Shown: positions 47,989 through 56,237 of the stretch, in pieces
Layout: the number at the start of each line of letters is the position of its first letter
Numbering within the stretch: the first letter of the stretch is position 1
DNA from: an uncultured Collinsella sp.
GTDB lineage: Bacteria; Actinomycetota; Coriobacteriia; Coriobacteriales; Coriobacteriaceae
NCBI GenBank assembly: GCA_900541745.1
Contig: UQLA01000016.1
Coordinates: 1-60,714 of the forward strand
Direction: 5' to 3'
DNA length: 60,714 bases
Position numbers and translations under genes: made by a program
The notes under the pieces: generated by a model
What the model was told of the DNA's origin: nothing
Database searches by the model: none
The model's input: the letters and a program-made list of their open reading frames with translations, nothing else

Positions 47989-50900
47989 TATGCATTCACG
48001 ACCTTTCCGGTTTCGCGATCGAGTTTTTGCGAGACGACGCGACTGACGCCGTCGGCTTGCATCGAGACGCCGTAGAGAACGTCAGCATCCTCCATAGTAC
48101 GGCGCTGATGCGAGATTACCAAGAGCTGCGTATCGGAACGCAGCACATCGAGGGCGCCGATGAGCTTGGACAGGTTGGCGTCGTCGAGCGCCGCCTCGAC
48201 CTCGTCCAGCACATAGAACGGCACCGTGCGCGTACGGTATACGGCAAAGAGCAGAGCGAGCGCCGTCAGGCTCTTCTCGCCACCCGACATGAGCATCATC
48301 TTGGTGATGCGCTTGCCGCGCGGCTGCGCCACGACCTCAATGCCCGTCTCGGCCGGATGCTCGGGGTCGGTCATCTCCAGATGCGCCTGACCACCCGGGA
48401 ACAGCATGGCAAAGATCTCGCGGAAGTTCGCATCGACCTTCTCAAACGTCACTAGGAACGCCTTGCGCATCTTGCGGTCGATCGCCACGGTGATCTTGGT
48501 GAGCGCCTTGCGCGCGCTCTCCAGATCGGCCAGCTGCTCCTCGATGTAATCGGCACGGCGCTTGAGCTGCTCGTATTCCTCCATGGCAACCTGGTTCACA
48601 GGGCCCAGGTTGTTGATCTGACGCACGAGTTGGTTAAGCTCGCGCTCGGCGGCGTCGCGATCGGTGGGCGCCGGCAGCATGAGCGCTTCCTCGAGCACCG
48701 TGATACCGTCGGCGGTGATGGCCTTGATGGCCGCCTCGACCTGTACCTCGAGCTTGCCGCGTGCAACCTTGAACTCGTTTTGCGTCGCCGTGGCGGCATC
48801 GACCCGCTCCTTGGCGCGGGAGACCTCAGCCTTGGCGTCTTCGATGGTCTTCTTGAGCGAGGCCGAGTCCGCCTCCTCAAGCGAAGCCTGGTCACGCAGG
48901 CGCGCGGCCCAATCCGACGCACGCTCCAGCAGGGCCGAATAGCGCTCGTGCATGGGATCGACACGAAGGCGCAGCAGCTCAAGCGAGCGAGAGGCCTGAC
49001 GCGTCCCGCGGATACGACGGTCGATGCCCTCCAGGCGATGCTCCAGGTCGGGCACGCGGCCCCTCAGAGAACGAAGACGCTCGCTCGTCTGGGCCAGGCG
49101 CACCTTGGCGTCGGCGAGCTTACCGGCTGCCTCGGAATCGTCACGGCGCACGCGATCGAGCTCGTCGTTGGCCTCGGCAATCTGCAAGCCTAAGTCGCTC
49201 GCCTGCGCACGGGACTCGTCACGCGAACGAGTGAGCTCGTCCACGCGCGGACGTGCGGCACGAACGGCCTCTGCGGCTTGCTCGCGGCGCTTGGAAATGC
49301 GCACGCGCTCGACCTCGGCATTGTTGGCACTCTGCTCCAAGCGGCCGATCTCGGACAGCAGGGAGCGGCGCTCGCCCTCAAGACGGGCAATCTCGCCGGC
49401 GGCATCGCCCTCGGCGGCGCGCGCCTCCTCGACGGCCGCATTGGCCTCGACGACCTGATCAGAAACATGCTCAAACGCGGCAGCAAGATCGGGCTCCAGG
49501 CCCTCCAGCTCGCGGATACGACGCTTACGCTCCAGAGCACCCGAAGCCTCGCCGGCATCAAGCCCCACGCGAACCAGGCCGCCGCAGGCAACACGTGCGC
49601 CATCGGGAGTCACATAGGTCACGCCGTCAACGACCGGCGCGGACAGCGCGGCGGCCAAGTCATCGACCACGTAATAGCCGCCGAGCAATGCCTCGACGAC
49701 CGGACCGTACCCCGCACGCACGGACAAGCGATCAACAAGACGGGTACCGGCGGCACCCTCGGCGGCCGCAGAGCCGCTCACGCTGCGCGCCACCAGCAGC
49801 GCCTCGCCCGAGGCCTTCTTCTGGTCCAGCGCAGCGCGACCGGCGCGCTCAAGTGCGGCAGCGTTATCGAACAACAGAGCATCGATATCGCCGGCGAGCA
49901 GCTGCTCAACCAGGCCTTCAAGTTCACGCGGTGCCTCGAGCACATCGCCCAGACGGCCCGAAACATCATCGCCCAGCGCGCCAACCAGGCGGCTTACGAG
50001 CGGCGAGCTGTCGGCCATACGAGCATCGAGCTTCTTTTGGCTAGTGAGCTCTGAGCGCACCTCGGACAGCTTGTTGCGCGCCTCGCTCTCGCGGGCACGT
50101 AGGTCCTTGAGGGCAGCGCGCGCCGTCTCGGTGGCCTCGCGTGCATCGCTCTGGGCCTGACGAGCCGCCTCAAGGGCGCTCTCAAGCTCCTCAGCACGGT
50201 TGCGGCGGCTCTCAAGCGATGCCGTGACCTCCTCGAGCTGCTCATCGATCTGCTCCAGGCGCGAGGCATACATGTTGTCCTCGACCTCGGCATTGGAAAG
50301 CGAATCCTTTACCTTGGCGAGCTCGAGCGCAGCATTATCGGCAACGCGCTGCACATCGCGCTGCTCGCGCGTGAGCTGCGAAATCTGCGCATCGAGCGCC
50401 ACGCGGCGCTCGTGAAGCTCGGCGGCGGCAGGACCAGCGGCGTCAACGTCCTCCTGGGCCTGCATATGCGCGCCGGTCACTTCCTCGAGCTGGGCGCGTG
50501 CATCCTCGAGCTCCTCGACCACGCGACGGCGCTGATGCTCGGAGCCCGAGATCTGGCCGCGCATGTCGGACAGGCGCGACACCATGTTATGGCCCTTTTC
50601 CTCGAGCAGACGCATGTCGGAGTTAATGCGACCGACCACATCTTGCATATGGCGGCGCTGCTCGCCCAAGTCTCCTACAAACAGGCCCTTTTCCTCGAGC
50701 ATGACCTGGAGCTTCTCGAGCTCGCGCTCTTTCTCACCCAGGCGGTACTGCGCGAGCTCCAGCTCGGCGGCGCCCTCCTTAGAGCGGCTCTCCAGGTCGT
50801 TCCACTGCGATTGCAGCGAACGCAGCTCGTCGACGGCCAGCATCTGCGTAAGCTCGTTCGCGCGCGAGGACAGCTCTTTGTACTTGCGCGCGCGATCGAC

Positions 50901-51524
50901 CTGACGCTCCAGCGGTCGCAGCTGACGGGCGATTTCCTTGTTGATATCGCGGGCACGGGTCAGATGCTCGTCCATCGACTTGATCTTTTTGAGCGCACGC
51001 TCCTTGCGACGCTTGTGCTTGGAGATGCCGGCGGCCTCCTCAATGAGGGCACGGCGCTCCTCGGGGCGGCTCTGCAAAATGGCATCGAGCTTGCCCTGGC
51101 TGATGATGGAATGCGTATCCTTGCCCAGTCCCGAATCGTGCAGGATGTCCTGGATGTCCATCAGGCGGCACGGGCTCGAGTTGATGAGGTACTCGCTTTC
51201 GCCCGAGCGGTACATACGACGGGTGATGGCGACCTCGTCAAAGTCGACGGGAAGCATATGGTCCGAGTTGTCGAGCACCAGCGTGACCTCGGCCACACCC
51301 ACCGGCTTGCGCGCCGACGAGCCCGAGAAGATGACGTCCTCCATGGCCTGGCCGCGCAGCTGCTTGGCGCTCTGCTCACCCAGAACCCACAGAATCGAGT
51401 CGGAGATGTTCGATTTTCCCGAGCCGTTGGGACCGACGATGACGGTCAGGCCCGGCTCAAACGTCATATGGGCGCGGTCGGCAAACGACTTGAACCCTTT
51501 GAGCGTGAGGGACTTGAGATACAC
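47988..51524 (-). CDS. smc: Chromosome segregation protein SMC
   Basis: An 1178-aa condensin ATPase. The N-terminal head has FKSFADR, Walker A VGPNGSGKSNISDSI and a QLRGQAMEDVIFSG stretch. Two coiled-coil arms (about 165-500 and 670-1010) flank a hinge near 515-640 (SGRLGDVLEAPRELEG, YGPVVEALLGGYYVVDDL). The C-terminal head has MLMSGGEKSLTALAL and VLDEVEAALDDANL. The start is GTG at 51524, with GAGGA upstream. It is between rnc and ftsY, the usual Gram-positive order. The ScpA/ScpB partners are not in the window. Confidence 0.97.
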   Translation of the reverse strand: MYLKSLTLKGFKSFADRAHMTFEPGLTVIVGPNGSGKSNISDSILWVLGEQSAKQLRGQAMEDVIFSGSSARKPVGVAEVTLVLDNSDHMLPVDFDEVAITRRMYRSGESEYLINSSPCRLMDIQDILHDSGLGKDTHSIISQGKLDAILQSRPEERRALIEEAAGISKHKRRKERALKKIKSMDEHLTRARDINKEIARQLRPLERQVDRARKYKELSSRANELTQMLAVDELRSLQSQWNDLESRSKEGAAELELAQYRLGEKERELEKLQVMLEEKGLFVGDLGEQRRHMQDVVGRINSDMRLLEEKGHNMVSRLSDMRGQISGSEHQRRRVVEELEDARAQLEEVTGAHMQAQEDVDAAGPAAAELHERRVALDAQISQLTREQRDVQRVADNAALELAKVKDSLSNAEVEDNMYASRLEQIDEQLEEVTASLESRRNRAEELESALEAARQAQSDAREATETARAALKDLRARESEARNKLSEVRSELTSQKKLDARMADSSPLVSRLVGALGDDVSGRLGDVLEAPRELEGLVEQLLAGDIDALLFDNAAALERAGRAALDQKKASGEALLVARSVSGSAAAEGAAGTRLVDRLSVRAGYGPVVEALLGGYYVVDDLAAALSAPVVDGVTYVTPDGARVACGGLVRVGLDAGEASGALERKRRIRELEGLEPDLAAAFEHVSDQVVEANAAVEEARAAEGDAAGEIARLEGERRSLLSEIGRLEQSANNAEVERVRISKRREQAAEAVRAARPRVDELTRSRDESRAQASDLGLQIAEANDELDRVRRDDSEAAGKLADAKVRLAQTSERLRSLRGRVPDLEHRLEGIDRRIRGTRQASRSLELLRLRVDPMHERYSALLERASDWAARLRDQASLEEADSASLKKTIEDAKAEVSRAKERVDAATATQNEFKVARGKLEVQVEAAIKAITADGITVLEEALMLPAPTDRDAAERELNQLVRQINNLGPVNQVAMEEYEQLKRRADYIEEQLADLESARKALTKITVAIDRKMRKAFLVTFEKVDANFREIFAMLFPGGQAHLEMTDPEHPAETGIEVVAQPRGKRITKMMLMSGGEKSLTALALLFAVYRTRTVPFYVLDEVEAALDDANLSKLIGALDVLRSDTQLLVISHQRRTMEDADVLYGVSMQADGVSRVVSQKLDRETGKVVNA

Positions 51525-51534
51525 GGTTCCTCGC

Positions 51535-52260
51535 TTAAACAGGCTTCTTGTTCAGAATCACGCCGTTGGTGGTATAGCCCATGCGGTCGAGTGCCTCGAG
51601 CGCAGCGGCCGCCTCGGCTTCCTTCTTGGAGGAACCGGTGCCGCGGCCTTGACGAATACCGTCGATGAGCACCACGGCGGTAAAGGTCGGTGCGTGTGCC
51701 GGGCCCTCAGAGCCAACGAGCTTGTACGCCGGAGGCTCGTGGCCGTCGGCCTGCACGCACTCCTGCAAAAACGACTTGGGGTTCGCAGGATGCTCAGCAC
51801 GCTCGGAGGCCAAATGGGGCTTAAGCGTGCGGTGGATGAAGTCCGCCGCAACGTCCCAGCCGGCATCTAGGTACAGGGCGCCCACGAGAGACTCGTAGAC
51901 GTTCTCGAGCGCCGAGTGCAGGCCGCGCGCGCCCGTGCCGGTCTCGGAGGCACCAAAGATGATGATGTCGTCGATGCCCAGCTCGTGAGACACCTCGGAC
52001 AGCGTGGCGCCCGAGACAAGGGACACCTTCAGGCGCGTAAGCTTGCCCTCGTCAAACTCCGGATAGGATTCAAAGAGCGAGCGGGCAACCACGGCGCCCA
52101 AAATGGAATCGCCCAAAAACTCAAGGCGCTCATAGCTCGCCGAGACGGGCTGACCTTCCACGGCAGAGGGGTGCGTGAGCGCCGCACGCAGCAGCACCTT
52201 GTTATTGAACTCGTGGCCCAGGATTTCCTGGGCGCGCGCGAGTCGTTGAGATAAAGCCAA
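51535..52260 (-). CDS. rnc: Ribonuclease III
   Basis: A 241-aa double-strand-specific RNase that processes rRNA precursors. It has the catalytic signature ERLEFLGDSILGAVVA, the second acidic site ENVYESLVGALYLDAG and a C-terminal dsRNA-binding domain (PKSFLQECVQADGHEPPAYKLV, GTGSSKKEAEAAAALEAL). The start codon appears to be TTG at 52260; its AAGGAGG lies inside the last codons of acpP, 8 nt before it. This makes translation dependent on acpP. Confidence 0.95.
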   Translation of the reverse strand: MALSQRLARAQEILGHEFNNKVLLRAALTHPSAVEGQPVSASYERLEFLGDSILGAVVARSLFESYPEFDEGKLTRLKVSLVSGATLSEVSHELGIDDIIIFGASETGTGARGLHSALENVYESLVGALYLDAGWDVAADFIHRTLKPHLASERAEHPANPKSFLQECVQADGHEPPAYKLVGSEGPAHAPTFTAVVLIDGIRQGRGTGSSKKEAEAAAALEALDRMGYTTNGVILNKKPV

Positions 52261-52263
52261 GAC

Positions 52264-52506
52264 TTAGGCCTCCTTGGCGTTTTCAATAGCGTCGACAGCG
52301 TCGGCGACAGAGTTGAGCGACAGCAGGGTCTCGTCATCGATCTCGAGGTCGAACTCGTCCTCGATGGCCGTTACCAGCTGCAGACGCTCGAGCGAATCGG
52401 CATCGAGATCGTCAAAGGTAGTCTCGTCGCTAATGTCGGCGACGTCGACGCCCAGCACATCGGCGGCGACTTCGGCGATCTTATCGAAGATTTCGGAGCG
52501 GTCCAT
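52264..52506 (-). CDS. acpP: Acyl carrier protein
   Basis: An 80-aa acidic helical carrier of fatty acid synthesis. The phosphopantetheine attachment site is Ser38 in DLDADSLERLQ. It sits between plsX, which uses acyl-ACP, and rnc, in the standard order. GAGAGG precedes the ATG. The 124-nt gap upstream has a small GC-rich hairpin (GGCGCCGCAAGCGCAGCGCC area) but no clear terminator. Confidence 0.96.
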   Translation of the reverse strand: MDRSEIFDKIAEVAADVLGVDVADISDETTFDDLDADSLERLQLVTAIEDEFDLEIDDETLLSLNSVADAVDAIENAKEA

Positions 52507-52630
52507 AGCGCTTCCTCTCGTATTGCGTGAACATCAACGCGCTGGCGCCGCAAGCGCAGCGCCAAGACACGGTTTTGATTCTACCCCACGACGCAGGCCG
52601 CGAGGCACATAACAGCGCTCTAACTCGCTC

Positions 52631-53650
52631 CTACAAAACGATGCCGTCCATAGAGTTGGCGACGTTCTCGACAAGCCCGGCGCGCACGGCCTCCGCCGCG
52701 GCGAGCGTACCGTTTTTGACGGCCTCGACCGAGGTGGCACCGTGGCCGATCAGGACCACGCCACGCAGGCCCAGCAGAATGGCGCCACCCTTAGCATCGC
52801 CCGAGAGCTTTGCCTTGATCTCGCGCATCTGCTTTTTGATGAGCAGCGCGGCAATCTTGGTGCCAAGCGAAGCCATAAAGGCACCCTTGAGCTCTTGCAG
52901 CAAAAACTTAGCGGCGCCCTCGGTTGCCTTGAGCGCGATGTTGCCCGACATTCCATCGGCAACGACGACGTCAAAGTTGCCCGAGGTCAAGTCGGTACCC
53001 TCGCAGTTGCCCACAAAGCCGGGAACGGCAGCCTTCATGGCCGGGAAGCACGCCTTGGTAAAGTTGGAGCCCTTCTCATCCTCGGTGCCGTTGCCGAGCA
53101 GACCGACGCGAGGATGCTCAATGCCCAAGACGACGCGCGCATAGGCGCTACCCATCTGGGCAAAACGCACCATGTCGTCGACCTCGACATCGGGATTGGC
53201 GCCCATATCGCACAGCACCGTCAGACCACCGGCGCGATTGGGCAGAGCGTTGGTCAGGCACGGACGGACCGGCTGCTTCTTGCCTTCTGCCAAATACCTA
53301 AACGGCGTGACGTAGGCCGTGGCGGCCGCGGTCATGGCACCAGTCGAGCCGGCCGAGAAAAACGCGTCCGCATTGCCCTTCTTAATGGCACGGCATGCAA
53401 GCACGATCGATGACTTGCGCTTGGTCATCACGGCGCGGATGGGATCGTCCTCCATACTGATGACATCGGGGGCCTCCAGAGCCTCCACGCGGGCATGCGC
53501 TGCGGCAAAAGGATTGACGATTTCGGCGGGACCGACGGCCAAGACCTCAATCTCGGGATCTGCCGCGAGCGCAGCCTCGATGCCATCGAGGACAACCTGG
53601 GGCTTCTCGTCTCCGCCCACAACGTCTACACAAACGCGAACGTTACTCAT
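52631..53650 (-). CDS. plsX: Phosphate acyltransferase PlsX
   Basis: A 339-aa enzyme that converts acyl-ACP to acyl-phosphate for phospholipid synthesis. The N-terminus VCVDVVGGDEKPQVVLDGI matches the family (usually DAMGGD; here DVVGGD). Other landmarks are ASTGAM-like FFSAGSTGAMTAAA and DMGANPDVE. AAGGAG lies 8 nt before the ATG. It follows rpmF with a terminator-like hairpin between. Confidence 0.95.
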   Translation of the reverse strand: MSNVRVCVDVVGGDEKPQVVLDGIEAALAADPEIEVLAVGPAEIVNPFAAAHARVEALEAPDVISMEDDPIRAVMTKRKSSIVLACRAIKKGNADAFFSAGSTGAMTAAATAYVTPFRYLAEGKKQPVRPCLTNALPNRAGGLTVLCDMGANPDVEVDDMVRFAQMGSAYARVVLGIEHPRVGLLGNGTEDEKGSNFTKACFPAMKAAVPGFVGNCEGTDLTSGNFDVVVADGMSGNIALKATEGAAKFLLQELKGAFMASLGTKIAALLIKKQMREIKAKLSGDAKGGAILLGLRGVVLIGHGATSVEAVKNGTLAAAEAVRAGLVENVANSMDGIVL

Positions 53651-53666
53651 TTCATATGCTCCTTAT

Positions 53667-53698
53667 ACAAAAATGGCCGACTCATTGAGCCGGCCATT
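53667..53698 (-). terminator. Terminator/attenuator between rpmF and plsX
   Basis: On the minus strand ATGGCCGGCTCA pairs with TGAGTCGGCCAT (one mismatch) and is followed by TTTTTG. It sits only about 20 nt before the plsX ATG. It would let L32 be made in excess over lipid enzymes. Confidence 0.75.
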
Positions 53699-53738
53699 GT
53701 GGTTCCAGTTGGAACGGCATCGCATCCAGAGTATACAG

Positions 53739-53918
53739 TTACTCGGTAACGATAACCTCGCGGTCCTTGTAGAAACCGCAGCTGGGGCACACGTGGTGCG
53801 GGAGCTTAACAGCGCCGCAACGGGGGCACGTGGACTGAGCCGCAGCCGAGATCTTCATGTTGGCGGAACGGCGGGTATGGGTGCGGATACGACCCTGCTT
53901 TTGTTTAGGTACGGGCAT
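53739..53918 (-). CDS. rpmF: 50S ribosomal protein L32
   Basis: A 59-aa ribosomal protein, MPVPKQKQGRIRTHTRR at the start, with a four-cysteine zinc ribbon (Cys31, Cys34, Cys44 and Cys47). AAGGAAGG lies 5 nt before the ATG. It is a zinc-binding (C+) form of L32. DUF177-rpmF-plsX is a highly conserved order. Confidence 0.96.
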   Translation of the reverse strand: MPVPKQKQGRIRTHTRRSANMKISAAAQSTCPRCGAVKLPHHVCPSCGFYKDREVIVTE

Positions 53919-53982
53919 AGTGACCTTCCTTATGAACTATCCAGTGTGGCGATTACGCGCAAGTAGCGATACTACCACAGTT

Positions 53983-54537
53983 TTACTCGTCAAGCTTGAG
54001 ATTCTTTAATGCTGCAAATGGATTTTCCGTGGCAGCGGCCCATTCGGCCTCCGCCTGGGCGGCGCAATCGCATTGCTCGACGTTGAGATTGATGCCACAG
54101 GTGGGGCAAAGGCCGCGGCAATCGGGCTTGCACAGAACGACGAACGGCGTGTCCATGACGACCGCGTCGTTGATGGGCTCACCCAGATCGACGATGCGGT
54201 CCTCGCCCAGCAACTCGTAGCCGTCTTCGTAGGCCTCGGGGTCCTCGGGCTCGTTAAAGAGGTAGAACTCCTCGATCTCACCGGCGATATCAAACGATGC
54301 GGGTTCCAGGCAGCGGTCGCACTCGCCGGTGGCGTGCGCGCGGACCATACCCGAGAGCAGAACGCCGGTGCCGGCGTTGGTAAAGACCACGTCGTAGGCA
54401 ATGCCGTCCTGCAGCTGGTACTCCTTCTCGCCCACCCTGTAGGCGGCGACATCGACCTTGCCGGTCAGCGGATATGAGTCTCCGGGAAACTCGAGCTGCT
54501 CGGAAAGATCGACGATCACGCTCGGGAACTCAGCCAT
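53983..54537 (-). CDS. DUF177 (YceD-like) protein
   Basis: A 184-aa protein of the DUF177/YceD family, usually encoded next to rpmF and linked to ribosome biogenesis. It has a central CDRCLEP and a C-terminal cluster CKPDCRGLCPTCGINLN..CDC typical of the family, likely a zinc site. The ATG at 54537 overlaps the upstream stop (TAATG), giving coupling. An ATG two codons earlier is possible. Confidence 0.9.
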   Translation of the reverse strand: MAEFPSVIVDLSEQLEFPGDSYPLTGKVDVAAYRVGEKEYQLQDGIAYDVVFTNAGTGVLLSGMVRAHATGECDRCLEPASFDIAGEIEEFYLFNEPEDPEAYEDGYELLGEDRIVDLGEPINDAVVMDTPFVVLCKPDCRGLCPTCGINLNVEQCDCAAQAEAEWAAATENPFAALKNLKLDE

Positions 54538-55034
54538 TACCATTGACCATTCTGCTGGGCGGCACCCTCATTGAGCTGCTGACGGCAACGGGTGACGGTA
54601 CCGGTCAGGCTCTTAAGGTTCTCCTCGAGGTGCGTAAAGACCTGCTCGGCGTAATCCTCGGCGGCATAGCGCGTCTCGCGCTCGTACTGCTGGGCACGGT
54701 CGCGGATGTCGTCGGCCTGCTGCTGGGCTAAGCGGACGATCTCCTGCTCACCGGCAATGGTGAGCGCCTGCTGCTGAGCATCGGCAATGATGGAATCGGC
54801 CTGAGCGGCGGCGGAAGCCATAAGCTCCTCGCGCTCTTTGAGGATACGGCGGGACTTCTGCCACTCCTCGGGATAGCTCATGCGGATCTCATCGAGGATG
54901 TTAAAGAAGACGTCGGCGTCGATAACCTTCATCTGGGCGTTCTTGCCGAACGGCGTCTTAGCCTCTTCGATGAGCCCCTCGAGCTCGTCGACAAGACTCA
55001 CGATCCTGTCGCCAGGAAAATTCTCGCCCGGCAT
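54537..55034 (-). CDS. Coiled-coil protein, DivIVA/ATP-synthase-b-like
   Basis: A 165-aa helical protein, probably cytosolic. It has DRIVSLVDELEGLIEEAK, a conserved KVIDADVFFNILDEIRMSYPEEWQKS segment, then a long Ala/Gln/Glu-rich coiled coil. Similar proteins sit before DUF177-rpmF in other Gram-positive genomes. Function is unknown; septum or membrane-curvature association as with DivIVA is only a resemblance. AAAGGAG is 5 nt before ATG 55034; two earlier in-frame starts are less likely. Confidence 0.75.
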   Translation of the reverse strand: MPGENFPGDRIVSLVDELEGLIEEAKTPFGKNAQMKVIDADVFFNILDEIRMSYPEEWQKSRRILKEREELMASAAAQADSIIADAQQQALTIAGEQEIVRLAQQQADDIRDRAQQYERETRYAAEDYAEQVFTHLEENLKSLTGTVTRCRQQLNEGAAQQNGQW

Positions 55035-55094
55035 CCGGTCTCCTTTCATAGGTAACATATCATCGTGTTAGTTTACCACATGCCACCAGGCAAT

Positions 55095-55119
55095 AAAAAA
55101 CGTCACGAAAAGCGATGTT
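55095..55119 (-). terminator. Terminator of coaD
   Basis: The stem AACATCGC / CGTGACGTT with a TTTT loop (one mismatch and one G-T pair) is followed by TTTTTTATT on the minus strand. It overlaps the last codons and stop of coaD. Confidence 0.6.
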
Positions 55120-55600
55120 TGAGCGCTTCGACCACGTTGGGCGGCACAAACGTCGATACGTCGCTCCCAAGCGACGCAATCTGGCGCACCACCGAGCTCG
55201 AGATGTAACCGTACTGCGGAGCACTCATGACAAAGATGGACTCCAGCTCGCTATCCAGGCGGTAGTTGAGGTCGGCCTGCTGCAGCTCGTACTCAAAGTC
55301 GGTCATGGCGCGCAGACCCTTAACGACGGCGCCAGCGCCCCGTTCACGTGCAAAGTCGACTAGCAGACCGGTGAAGGGCAGTACCTCGACGCCGTCCAAA
55401 TCGCCGAGGGCCTCGCGGGCCAGCGCCACGCGCTCGTCGAGCATAAAGGTGGTACCCACGCCGTTTTTACCCTGCGATTCGGCCACGGCGACAATCACGC
55501 TGGGAAAGATGCGGCGGGCTCGGCGGATCACGTCGATATGGCCAAAGGTGATGGGATCGAAGGTGCCCGGGACGATCACGCGGTTGATGGTGTCATTCAT
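55103..55600 (-). CDS. coaD: Phosphopantetheine adenylyltransferase
   Basis: A 165-aa enzyme for the fourth step of CoA synthesis. It has the nucleotidyltransferase signature GTFDPITFGHIDVI, RGAGAVVKGLRAMTDFEYELQ and the C-terminal ISSSVVRQIASLG. The ATG at 55600 has GGAGG 6 nt upstream and overlaps the rsmD stop by 8 nt. rsmD-coaD adjacency is conserved widely. Confidence 0.95.
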   Translation of the reverse strand: MNDTINRVIVPGTFDPITFGHIDVIRRARRIFPSVIVAVAESQGKNGVGTTFMLDERVALAREALGDLDGVEVLPFTGLLVDFARERGAGAVVKGLRAMTDFEYELQQADLNYRLDSELESIFVMSAPQYGYISSSVVRQIASLGSDVSTFVPPNVVEALKHRFS

Positions 55601-56237
55601 GGGTGTCCTCCGAAGGTGCATCCTCGTCATTTTCGTTCTCGCCAGTATGGTCGTTCTCGTCCTCGGCCACCCAGCGCAGCAAGTCAACCGAGGTTATGCC
55701 GTAGCGCTTCTCTCGCACGGTCTCAAAACCAGCTGGATGAGCGCCCGCATCAGATGCGGCATGCTCAAACAGGGCAAAGGCCCCGGGTGCCAGCAAACCC
55801 TGCCGGGAAAGATTTTGCAGCAGCTCCTCGACCGGCTCGGCGCCAAAAGCGTACGGCGGATCGAGCAAAACCAGATCAAAGGGACCGCCCGGTACACGGC
55901 CGCGCGAGGCGCTCGCCAACACATCGCCGGTAACGACGCGCCAACGCGAGCGGTCGCGGCACAGTGACTCGATATTCTTGGTAATCAGACGAGCGGCATT
56001 GCGATCGATCTCGAACGTGGTGAGCGAGCGGACGCCATGCGAAAGCATCTCGATTCCCAGGGCGCCGGAGCCGCCAAAGGCGTCCAGTACGCGGACCTCG
56101 TCCAAATCGAAGTCGAACGCCGACATGACCATGGACGCGCATGCCTCGCGCACGCGATCGGTCGTGGGACGGGTGACATCGCGCCCACGCGGCTCTTCGA
56201 TCTTGCGGCCGCGCCATTCACCGCCGATGATTCTCAT
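55593..56237 (-). CDS. rsmD: 16S rRNA (guanine966-N2)-methyltransferase RsmD
   Basis: A 214-aa Rossmann methyltransferase. It starts with the family motif MRIIGGEWRGRKI, has VLDAFGGSGALGIEML for SAM binding and the catalytic LDPPYAFG. The C-terminus has an acidic extension (DENDHTGENENDEDAPSED). The ATG overlaps the recG stop (ATGA). Confidence 0.94.
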   Translation of the reverse strand: MRIIGGEWRGRKIEEPRGRDVTRPTTDRVREACASMVMSAFDFDLDEVRVLDAFGGSGALGIEMLSHGVRSLTTFEIDRNAARLITKNIESLCRDRSRWRVVTGDVLASASRGRVPGGPFDLVLLDPPYAFGAEPVEELLQNLSRQGLLAPGAFALFEHAASDAGAHPAGFETVREKRYGITSVDLLRWVAEDENDHTGENENDEDAPSEDTHE

